Positions 50,127 to 57,860 of a stretch of DNA of 64,000 bases are shown piece by piece. The translations under genes were made by a program, and so were the position numbers. The notes beneath the pieces are model-generated. The model was not told the origin of the DNA, searched no databases, and saw only the letters and a list, made by a program, of their open reading frames with translations. Position 1 is the first letter of the stretch; every line of letters starts with the position of its first letter. Source of the DNA: Aquiflexum gelatinilyticum (GTDB lineage: Bacteria > Bacteroidota > Bacteroidia > Cytophagales > Cyclobacteriaceae); NCBI RefSeq assembly GCF_024741135.1, contig NZ_JANSUY010000001.1:744001-808000 (forward strand), given 5' to 3'.

Positions 50127-51431
50127 TTAGAATTTCTCCTTGATATACAACATGACCTTTTCCATCTCTCTCCGTACTTCCGGGGCTTTGTTGAGGTAGT
50201 TGTTATTCATAAAGGCAAATGCATACACCTTTCCTGAGTCAACTTTGATATAGCCCACAAGGGCATGGTTGTTGGCCACGGTACCTGTCTTTGCAAAGAT
50301 GTAAGGAGTTCGTGCTTTGTAATTGTTTTTCAATGTGCCGCTGATACCACCCTGAGGGAGGAGTTGCATGACCTGATTTCTCGACATCTCTTTTTCTATT
50401 TTGACCAAAAGGGAAACCATCGAACGCGGCGTAATCAGGTTATGCCGGGAAAGACCCGAACCATCCACCCATTTTGGTCTGTCAGCAAGATCCGACAAAT
50501 AAGTTTTCTGAATATATTCAATAATTCTTTCCGAATTAAGGTCCAAAAACTGTTTGTCAGACATCATCAAGAGCAGCTGCTCGGCAATGAAATTGTCACT
50601 TTCCTGAAGCATTTCTATCCAAAGCGGTTCAAGGGCTGCTCCATAAAACACCTGATGATCCATTGGGAGACTTTCACCCGCAACAGTGATGCTTTTTTTC
50701 AGTCCTTCCCCAGCTAAAAATGCAAATGTCTCAGCCGAAGTGATAAAAGGGATTTCAGACTTGGTTTCTGTATAAGTGTCGGGATTGAAATAAAAGGCAT
50801 TCTCATGCAATTGCCTTTCTACGCCTTTGTTTGTTTTATCCGGGTTGATGGAGACTTTCCCAAAAGAGGGGATATTGGCCTTGGGGACCCTTTTTTGATT
50901 CAAGAAAGTGACAAAATTTCCATAGATGGGAAATGGGGATTTCTCGACAGAATAGGAATAATAATAATCGTCCCATTGCCAACCGTAGCCAAAAGCTTCG
51001 TCTTTCCAGTTTTTGTCAGAGAAATTGATGGTATCAAATTTTGTAAGAAATTCATCGATATCAGGTTGTGGGAGTTTACTGTATTTCCATCCCGGATAGC
51101 CTGTTCCCCAAATTGTAATTTTCTTTCCGTTTTCTACATAGCGGAATGCAGGTAGGCTGTCATTCAGCAGCATGATACTTCCATAGAAAGTCAGGAGTTT
51201 CGTGGTGGAAGCCGGGATGAAATTCATATGGCTGTTTTTTTCAAAAATGACCCTTTGGCTGTCCGGTTCAAAAAGAATGAATCCTGTCAGGTGATTTCCA
51301 AAAAATGATTTCTCATTGAGAAGACTATCCAAGCCAGCGTATTTAGCCCTGAAATCAGCTTCTTGTCCCCAAAGAGGGGAGAGGAAGAACAATGCGATGA
51401 ATAACGGGAGGATGGTTTTTTTAATTTCCAT
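50127..51431 (-). CDS. D-Ala-D-Ala carboxypeptidase/endopeptidase, PBP4-like (S13)
   Basis: 434 residues from the ATG at 51429-51431 (the longer frame to 51641 overlaps the DUF423 gene and lacks a signal sequence). Signal peptide ends about residue 22. Active-site motifs: SxxK (PASTTK, Ser75/Lys78), SxN (SDNFIAEQ) and KTG (FAKTGTVANNHALVGYI). Cleaves D-Ala or crosslinks in peptidoglycan in the periplasm. Slightly shorter than E. coli DacB, so domain II or III may be reduced. Confidence 0.9.
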   Translation of the reverse strand: MEIKKTILPLFIALFFLSPLWGQEADFRAKYAGLDSLLNEKSFFGNHLTGFILFEPDSQRVIFEKNSHMNFIPASTTKLLTFYGSIMLLNDSLPAFRYVENGKKITIWGTGYPGWKYSKLPQPDIDEFLTKFDTINFSDKNWKDEAFGYGWQWDDYYYSYSVEKSPFPIYGNFVTFLNQKRVPKANIPSFGKVSINPDKTNKGVERQLHENAFYFNPDTYTETKSEIPFITSAETFAFLAGEGLKKSITVAGESLPMDHQVFYGAALEPLWIEMLQESDNFIAEQLLLMMSDKQFLDLNSERIIEYIQKTYLSDLADRPKWVDGSGLSRHNLITPRSMVSLLVKIEKEMSRNQVMQLLPQGGISGTLKNNYKARTPYIFAKTGTVANNHALVGYIKVDSGKVYAFAFMNNNYLNKAPEVRREMEKVMLYIKEKF

Positions 51432-51436
51432 TGAAA

Positions 51437-51817
51437 TCAGATTCCTTGTTTTTTTCCTGCCCAAAACAAAAACAACCAACCCACAATAAACGCAACTCCG
51501 CCCAAAGGCGTAATGGCGCCAAGCCAAGTGATTCCGGTCAGTGAAAGGACATACAGCGAACCTGAAAAAATGAGGATTCCTAATAGAAAGGACCACATGG
51601 CTTTCACTAATATTTTTCTTTCTGGTTGAAAATGATACCAAACAGCTACTGCCAATATGGTCAAGGCGTGGTAAAAATGATATTTGACGGCCGTTTCAAA
51701 GGTGTCCGACCTTCCATTGTATTCCAAAATCGGCTCCAAACCATGTGCACCAAATGCCCCAATGCCAACTGCAAGTGCTCCAACTATAGCAGCTATCTGA
51801 ATAAAATTAACTTTCAT
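51437..51817 (-). CDS. DUF423 (YgdD-like) membrane protein
   Basis: 126 residues, four predicted membrane helices. The DUF423 signature is clear: AIVGALAVGIGAFGAHGLEP at the N-terminus, then VKYHFYHALTILAVA and GITWLGAITPLGGVAFIVGW. Function unknown in all bacteria. Start 2 bp after the YggS gene stop and 5 bp before the PBP4-like gene start, consistent with an operon YggS-DUF423-PBP4. Confidence 0.92.
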   Translation of the reverse strand: MKVNFIQIAAIVGALAVGIGAFGAHGLEPILEYNGRSDTFETAVKYHFYHALTILAVAVWYHFQPERKILVKAMWSFLLGILIFSGSLYVLSLTGITWLGAITPLGGVAFIVGWLFLFWAGKKQGI

Positions 51818-51819
51818 CT

Positions 51820-52494
51820 TTATTTGTATTCTCTTTCGCCAAAAATGGCAGTTCCGATCCTGACCATGGTACTCCCTTCTTCCTGCGCAATGATATAATC
51901 CCCGCTCATACCCATGGAGATTTCCTTCAAATCAAAGTTTGACGGAAGCTCCTTGGATTTTAATTTGTCGAATATTGATTTCAAAAACCGGAATTCCTGC
52001 CTTATAACATCCTCCTTGTCTGTAAAAGTTGCCATGCCCATTAATCCGATTATTTTCACATTGGAAAGGGATTTTATTTCCTCACTTTGGACGAGTTGCT
52101 CCAGTTCATTTTCGTCAAGGCCAAACTTGCTATCTTCCTTTGCGATGTAAACCTGTAGTAGACAATGGATAACCCTGTCTGCTTTTTCAGCCTGTTTGTT
52201 GATTTCTGTGAGGAGCTTCAGGGAATCCACGCCATGGATCAGATATATGAACGGGGCAATGTACTTTACTTTATTGCTCTGAAGGTGTCCGATAAAGTGC
52301 CAACGGATATCCTTGGGAAGCACAGCTTGTTTTTCTTCCAGTTCCTGTACTTTGTTTTCCCCAAAATCCCTAACTCCAAGGTCATATGCTACCCTGATGG
52401 CATCTACGGGATGGGTCTTACTGACTGCCACCAAAAGACAATGTGGATTGACAAATGTATTTTTTAATGATAGGAGGTTTTCTTTGATACTCAT
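51820..52494 (-). CDS. YggS-family PLP homeostasis protein
   Basis: 224 residues. Binds pyridoxal 5'-phosphate through the Lys in LVAVSKTHPVDAIRVAYDLG, followed by DFGENKVQELEEK; C-terminal SMGMSGDYIIAQEEGSTMVR and GTAIFGERE are invariant family parts. It regulates free PLP and amino or keto acid pools rather than catalysing a reaction. Heads the minus-strand unit ending with the PBP4-like gene. Divergent from the GH3 gene. Confidence 0.93.
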   Translation of the reverse strand: MSIKENLLSLKNTFVNPHCLLVAVSKTHPVDAIRVAYDLGVRDFGENKVQELEEKQAVLPKDIRWHFIGHLQSNKVKYIAPFIYLIHGVDSLKLLTEINKQAEKADRVIHCLLQVYIAKEDSKFGLDENELEQLVQSEEIKSLSNVKIIGLMGMATFTDKEDVIRQEFRFLKSIFDKLKSKELPSNFDLKEISMGMSGDYIIAQEEGSTMVRIGTAIFGEREYK

Positions 52495-52529
52495 TCTGTA
52501 TTTTTGGACTATTCAACTCAAACAAAGAT

Positions 52530-54080
52530 ATGGCGATATTGGGTACATTGCTAAAAAAAGGTATCAGATTAAGGGAATCTTTGGTTCAGGAATACAGCTC
52601 TCCTCTTGACCTTCAAAAAGAAGAACTGAAAAAGTTACTGATCAAAGCCAAGGATACCGAATTTGGACAAAAACAAAATTTTGATCTCATTTTGAGGGAG
52701 TTTAAAAAAGGGGATACTGATTTCTACAGCGTATTTTCCAAGCAGATTCCTATTTACAGTTATAATACAATATACAATGAATGGTGGTACAGGCTCAAAG
52801 GAGGGGAGAAGAATATCACCTGGCCTGGAGCAATCCGTCATTTTGCGTTGACTTCAGGAACCTCGGGTGCTGCCTCCAAATATATCCCGATTACCAAGGA
52901 TATGGTAAAAGCCATCAGGAAAACCGGAGTCCGGCAGATTTTATCCCTTTCCAAATATGACCTTCCTGACAAATTGTTTACCAAAGGGATTTTGATGTTG
53001 GGTGGCAGTACTGACCTGGAGTTTAACGGCACTTACTTTTCGGGAGACCTCAGCGGAATCACGACAGGCAGGTTGCCGATATGGTTTCAGCGCTTTTATA
53101 AACCCGGAAAAAAAATTTCCAAAAATAAAAACTGGGGTGATAAGCTCGATCAAATAGTAGAAAAAGCGCCTGATTGGGATATTGGTATCATCGTAGGTGT
53201 GCCAGCTTGGCTTCAGATTTTACTGGAAAAAATCATCAAGCGGTATAAGCTCAAGACCATACATGACCTATGGCCAAACCTCAAAATCTTTGTTCATGGC
53301 GGGGTTTCCTTTGAGCCATACAAACACGGGTTTGAAAGACTTCTTGAGAAACCTTTGATATACATGGAGACCTATCTGGCTTCTGAAGGTTTTTTGGCTT
53401 TTCAGGCTTTACCCGACAGGAGAACAATGAGGCTGGTCCTGAACAATGGGATTTTCCATGAATTTATACCCTTCAACGAAGATAATTTTGATGCTGACGG
53501 AGAAATACTTCCAAATGCCAAAACACTTAAAATCGATGAAGTAGAAGAGGAAGTCGATTATGCTTTGCTCATCAGCACATGCGCCGGTGCATGGCGTTAT
53601 TTGATCGGTGATGTCATCCGCTTCGCGTCCAAAGATGAATGTGAAATTTATATCACAGGTAGGACCAAGCATTTTTTGAGCCTTTGTGGGGAGCACCTTT
53701 CGATGGACAATATGAACAGGGCCGTAGAATTGGTCTCCGAAGAACTCAACTTGAATATCAGAGAATTTACCGTGATCGGTCTGCCACATGGTTCGCTCTT
53801 TATGCACCATTGGTTTGTGGGGACTGATGACCTGATAGATAAGGCATTGCTTCTCCAAAAGATTGATGATAGCCTCAAGCAACTTAACGATGACTATGTG
53901 GTGGAGCGGAAGCATGCATTGAAGGATGTAAAGCTGACGGTGCTTTCTCCTTCTGTTTTTTACAACTGGCTCAAATCCAAAGGAAAAGAAGGAGGACAGA
54001 ATAAATTTCCGAGAGTATTGAAAGGGGAGAAGGCGGAGCAATGGATGGGTTTCTTAAAAGAAAACGGCATCATAAAATGA
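52530..54080 (+). CDS. GH3 (auxin-responsive promoter family) acyl-amido synthetase
   Basis: 516 residues, full length for the adenylate-forming GH3 family. Motif I LTSGTSGAASKYIPITKDM (about residues 109-127) binds ATP phosphates, with ETYLASEGFLAFQ in the acyl-binding region and CAGAWRYLIGDVIRF matching the ATP-sugar motif. Plant members and IaaL-like bacterial enzymes join amino acids to jasmonate, auxin or benzoates. Bacteroidota substrates are unknown. Its stop codon overlaps the LysE exporter start (ATGA), implying coupled translation. A TATTTTTG box (52499-52506) is a possible -10 element. Confidence 0.88.
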   Translation: MAILGTLLKKGIRLRESLVQEYSSPLDLQKEELKKLLIKAKDTEFGQKQNFDLILREFKKGDTDFYSVFSKQIPIYSYNTIYNEWWYRLKGGEKNITWPGAIRHFALTSGTSGAASKYIPITKDMVKAIRKTGVRQILSLSKYDLPDKLFTKGILMLGGSTDLEFNGTYFSGDLSGITTGRLPIWFQRFYKPGKKISKNKNWGDKLDQIVEKAPDWDIGIIVGVPAWLQILLEKIIKRYKLKTIHDLWPNLKIFVHGGVSFEPYKHGFERLLEKPLIYMETYLASEGFLAFQALPDRRTMRLVLNNGIFHEFIPFNEDNFDADGEILPNAKTLKIDEVEEEVDYALLISTCAGAWRYLIGDVIRFASKDECEIYITGRTKHFLSLCGEHLSMDNMNRAVELVSEELNLNIREFTVIGLPHGSLFMHHWFVGTDDLIDKALLLQKIDDSLKQLNDDYVVERKHALKDVKLTVLSPSVFYNWLKSKGKEGGQNKFPRVLKGEKAEQWMGFLKENGIIK

Positions 54081-54715
54081 GTCAGGCGCTTTGGGAAGGC
54101 ATCAGCATGGGGCTGGTATTGTCGGCAATGATAGGTCCGGTATTTTTTGCTTTGGTCCAAAAAAGCCTTGAAAACGGCTTTAGGTATGCAGCTATCATGG
54201 CGCTGGGAATTCTGCTTTCAGATTTGATTTATGTGTTGATTACCTATTTCAGTGTTTCTTTTTTTGCGCAATATCCTTACTTCGAAATCATCCTCGGTTA
54301 TGCCGGTGGGACGGTGTTGATAGGCTTTGGAATTTCCAGTATCCTGAAAAAAAACCAAAACCGGCCCAATACAGGAGGCATTCCATTGCCCAAAGCCAAA
54401 AAAAGAAACGGATTTATGAAGGGTTTTGGCATCAACGGCATCAATCCTTTTGTGTTACTTTTCTGGGTCTCGATTGCCAGTCTTGTCAACCTCAAACAGG
54501 AGTATAGGAGGATTGATATTTGGTTCTACTATGCAGGGATCTTACTTACGGTATTCAGCATTGACCTGCTAAAATCCTTTATTGCCAAGCAGCTTTCCGG
54601 TTTTGTCACCCCAAAACTGATGTTCAGGCTCAATATCTTGGTAGGATTTATCCTGATTTTCTTCGGAAGTAAATTGGTAAAGTTTGCTTGGGACAAACAG
54701 GTTTTGATGGGTTGA
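54077..54715 (+). CDS. LysE-family amino acid exporter
   Basis: 212 residues from the ATG at 54077 that overlaps the GH3 stop by 4 bp. Six hydrophobic segments; the LysE signature is GISMGLVLSAMIGPVFFALV at the start, then the charged loop KKNQNRPNTGG...KAKKRNGF, and GINGINPFVLLFWVSIASLV. Exports amino acids or derivatives by proton antiport across the inner membrane. Because it is translationally coupled to a GH3 enzyme, the exported species may be an amino acid conjugate or one of its precursors; this is inference. Confidence 0.88.
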   Translation: MSQALWEGISMGLVLSAMIGPVFFALVQKSLENGFRYAAIMALGILLSDLIYVLITYFSVSFFAQYPYFEIILGYAGGTVLIGFGISSILKKNQNRPNTGGIPLPKAKKRNGFMKGFGINGINPFVLLFWVSIASLVNLKQEYRRIDIWFYYAGILLTVFSIDLLKSFIAKQLSGFVTPKLMFRLNILVGFILIFFGSKLVKFAWDKQVLMG

Positions 54716-54733
54716 GCTGGATTTTTAAATTTC

Positions 54734-56374
54734 TCAATCCACTTCCACATCAAAAGCCCCGTTGACGATTTTTCCATCGATTTTTACCTGTACCCAGATC
54801 CTGTAATTGCCGGGTTGGGGAAAGGCATAGGGGAAGCTTACCATGCTGTGTTCGATATGTTCAGGATCGGTAGGGTCAAGGTGGACCATATTTCCCATCA
54901 GAAGACTGTCACGTTCCTGTTCAGGCAATTGGTTCAAAACCTTGATTACGCCGTCAATGCTGTCCTTAAAGCTTAGCCCTGTCGGCAAGTTTTGGAAGCC
55001 TATTTTGCCTGATTCAAATCTATCGAGCAACATCTGCTGCGAACCCATGGAATAATTACCGGTGGGATGGAGATGGATATAAACAGATCCGTCGTGTTTC
55101 AAAACCACAGCATGACCCATCATCCCAAGGTAAGGCTCAAGTAAGGCCGGATTTCCTTCGGCATCAAAAAGTGCAAAATCAAGGTTGTAGAGGGTGCCGG
55201 TTTCAAAATTTTCTCCATCAGTTTCCCAAACTGCCGAGTATCCTTCAGGCAAATCGGTTTTGATTCCCGGCTTGCCACAGATCATGATATCTCCATCCAA
55301 GGAGGTCTTTTTGCCCGAAATAGGATTGGAAAAGGTATAGGTATCGTCCCGTCCCAATGCGACATCTGTATTGGATATGAGCTGGAAATTTGAATTTTCA
55401 GGAATGGTAAAATCTGAGATGATCGTCTCTGAAAAACCTGTGTAGCGAGTAATGTCTGCATACACATGGTAATCCCCGGCAGGGATGGAAGGCAATTTTA
55501 CCTTGAAGTTTAGGGAGTCAATCCGCTCCGGATGCAGGTGTGCAAACACATCCAAATCTCCCTTTCTGATCAAAAACAAATGCATCAACTTGCCATGGTC
55601 AGGCACGATAAAGCTGAGTTTTCGTGTTGTTTGACCTTGGCTGAGTGTATTGGTATCTATTTCGAGGTGAAGGTAATTTCCATCGGATTCAGGTTTAAGG
55701 CGTGATTTGGCTTCGATCGGTTTAAACAGGAAATTGTTGTACTGCTCGGATTCTGTGTCCCACCAGGTTTTTCCGCCCCAAAGGATCAATAGCATGATTG
55801 TGGATCCGATGATAATGCCAATTTTTCTTCTTTTGTCAGCTGCAGGGTTTCTTTCTTTACCAGGATCATTGATGCTGTCACTCATGGCGGAAGAGATGAT
55901 GGTCACCATCAGGATGACCAAAAATATTCCCAGGATTGTCAGCGGAATGCCCAATTCGGAGGTCATGGAATTCTTGGCTGTAGGCCAAGCCATAACCGGA
56001 ACGATTGCTTCAAAAATTTGCCCATTGGCCTGCATCATCACCTGAACACTCGAAGTTCCCGAATTCATAAACCACAATTCGCCTTCATATTTTCCGGGTT
56101 CACCAGGTACGGCAAACATCGGATCTGCTTTGGGGGTACCTTTTAGGCCTGCGGACCAATAAACAGGACGGACTTCCAAAGTGATGTTTTCAGGGTTTTC
56201 GGGAAGGATGATGGTCACCTTTGCTATTCCTGGGACAACTTCAGCCGGGATGATATTGGCAAGAATTCTGTAGGGTCCCAAAAGACCTTCATAGATGACT
56301 CCGGGACTTCCTATATGGCTGCTCGAAGTAAACCAAAGTAGCAATAAAAAAGGCAAAAGGATTCTTTTTTTCAT
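54734..56374 (-). CDS. YtkA-like beta-domain protein with membrane helices
   Basis: 546 residues: N-terminal signal-type helix, a ~115-residue beta domain (VTIILPENPENITLEVRPVY, GKYEGELWFMNSG), two membrane helices (about 141-163 and 187-203), then two beta domains. The region HLFLIRKGDLDVFAHLHPER and GMMGHAVVLKHDGSVYIHLHP are YtkA-like, with His-rich HLHP motifs that could bind metal such as copper. Directly followed, on the same strand, by a gene for a polytopic protein with paired His motifs (its start lies 3 bp upstream), so they probably work together. Function unknown. Confidence 0.72.
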   Translation of the reverse strand: MKKRILLPFLLLLWFTSSSHIGSPGVIYEGLLGPYRILANIIPAEVVPGIAKVTIILPENPENITLEVRPVYWSAGLKGTPKADPMFAVPGEPGKYEGELWFMNSGTSSVQVMMQANGQIFEAIVPVMAWPTAKNSMTSELGIPLTILGIFLVILMVTIISSAMSDSINDPGKERNPAADKRRKIGIIIGSTIMLLILWGGKTWWDTESEQYNNFLFKPIEAKSRLKPESDGNYLHLEIDTNTLSQGQTTRKLSFIVPDHGKLMHLFLIRKGDLDVFAHLHPERIDSLNFKVKLPSIPAGDYHVYADITRYTGFSETIISDFTIPENSNFQLISNTDVALGRDDTYTFSNPISGKKTSLDGDIMICGKPGIKTDLPEGYSAVWETDGENFETGTLYNLDFALFDAEGNPALLEPYLGMMGHAVVLKHDGSVYIHLHPTGNYSMGSQQMLLDRFESGKIGFQNLPTGLSFKDSIDGVIKVLNQLPEQERDSLLMGNMVHLDPTDPEHIEHSMVSFPYAFPQPGNYRIWVQVKIDGKIVNGAFDVEVD

Positions 56375-56377
56375 ATC

Positions 56378-57580
56378 TTATCGCTTGACCTGCTTCATCC
56401 AATTTCCCCATGAAAGTCCAACCCTTGAAGTCAACGTTCCTATCCCTACCGCTATCAACAAACCTTTGATCAAATCCCAACCCTGAGATATGGAATCGGG
56501 ATGAAACCGGAACCTGAATTCATAATCCGGATTGGCAAAATAAGGCCAAGAGAACCTCCCAAAGAACCAACCTCTACCGATCTCAGAAATCAAAACTTCA
56601 GAAAAGTACCATTGTACAGGGGTGAAACTGACCACGAAGATCAGGGAAAGCAGGACTGCCAAAAGCCACTTGTTGGAATTCCGCCACTTTTCAATGGCAA
56701 AGTCGATTGCCACAGCAGGAACAATCAGGAGGATAGGAAAATGAAAAGGCTGGAACCGTGTGATGTAATTGAAGACCGGACTGAGTTTGGGTTCGGCAGG
56801 AAACAAAGGCATAATCCATACCATAGCAGCCATGACCAAAGTATAAATCAATGACATTTTGGTTGCTGCAAATCGATAAGGGGAAGCAAATGATATAGAA
56901 ATCAAAAAAAGCGGAAACATCAAAGCGGCGATCTGATACGGCAAGACCCCATGCAGCATATTCAAAAAGTAATACTCAGACACCAAGGTATAGACCATCA
57001 CCAACAAAAACCCTGCGGACAAGGCGTACATCCATTGGAGGTGGGATTTGGTGCGGGCATCCATTTTTTCTCCCAATTTGTTTTGGGCTGCAATCACTGA
57101 AATCATGGCGCCGAATTGAATCATCATCATCCCGAGTCCCAACAAAGCATGGGGAGGAGAGAGAATTTTTACATCAAGACCATAGGTATTGTGCCACCAA
57201 TCGTCAAAAGGAGCGGAGGTCAACATCGCAAATGCCCCCCATTTGCAAAACATCGCTCCCAAGGATCCATGGAATATCCCCCAAAATCTGATGCTTTGGG
57301 ACTTTTCTTCTTTGGAACCCCAAAAGCTGGTTTTCAACACTTTGATCCCCGAAAACACCCCCGCAATCACTGCACCCAAATAAATCAGGATATGTGGCGG
57401 AGAAAACAAGCCATCCCGGCCCACACTCATGTGCCATGAAATGTCCCACTGCAATCCCACCGCGATGCACAGGGAAGCAAAAACGGTCGCATAGACATAA
57501 GTCGGAATCACTCGGGTGACCGTGGCGGTGTCAAATGCCGCCGACTCCGTCAGGGTGGTGGAGGTGAAGTTTTGGTTCAT
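56378..57580 (-). CDS. Polytopic membrane protein with duplicated WH...SPPH motif
   Basis: 400 residues, about ten predicted membrane helices. Two similar motifs occur at helix starts: DISWHMSVGRDGLFSPPHIL (residues 46-65) and DDWWHNTYGLDVKILSPPHA (126-145). In each, Trp-His is followed 13-14 residues later by SPPH and then L-x-x-L-G. This looks like an internal duplication placing four His on one side of the membrane, suggesting metal or heme binding. I cannot name a family with confidence. It is first of a two-gene unit with the YtkA-like protein. Confidence 0.72.
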   Translation of the reverse strand: MNQNFTSTTLTESAAFDTATVTRVIPTYVYATVFASLCIAVGLQWDISWHMSVGRDGLFSPPHILIYLGAVIAGVFSGIKVLKTSFWGSKEEKSQSIRFWGIFHGSLGAMFCKWGAFAMLTSAPFDDWWHNTYGLDVKILSPPHALLGLGMMMIQFGAMISVIAAQNKLGEKMDARTKSHLQWMYALSAGFLLVMVYTLVSEYYFLNMLHGVLPYQIAALMFPLFLISISFASPYRFAATKMSLIYTLVMAAMVWIMPLFPAEPKLSPVFNYITRFQPFHFPILLIVPAVAIDFAIEKWRNSNKWLLAVLLSLIFVVSFTPVQWYFSEVLISEIGRGWFFGRFSWPYFANPDYEFRFRFHPDSISQGWDLIKGLLIAVGIGTLTSRVGLSWGNWMKQVKR

Positions 57581-57823
57581 AAAAGTCTGATTTTGTTCTA
57601 AATATAGAATTATTGGTTCCTAGATAGAAATATTCTGATGTTAAATTTTTCATCCAAATTGATAAAGCTGCCTTCTTTAAATACGGGTTTCCAAGACTTT
57701 GATTTGGAAGAATTATTTGACTGACAAAAGATTAATCAAGCACTTGGCGAAATATGAAAATACGCCTTGCTATCTTTTTTAGTTTTAATCCAATTTTTTA
57801 AAGTTAGATGAGGAATTGTCAAG

Positions 57824-57860
57824 ATACTGCCAACTGCAACTGGCAGCTGATAACTGATAA
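57824..57860 (-). repeat. Post-stop dispersed repeat word, copy 3 (minus strand)
   Basis: Reading on the minus strand from the acylase stop: TTATCAGTTATCAGCTGCCA then GTTGCAGTTGGCAGTAT. TGCCA and TGGCA within it can form a small hairpin. It matches the words at 5681-5712 and 30653-30681 in the same position relative to a stop codon. Confidence 0.55.

Noticed and set aside
50127-51641. 504-residue form of the PBP4-like protein.
   Set aside because: The first 70 residues overlap the DUF423 gene out of frame and hide the signal peptide; start moved to 51431.
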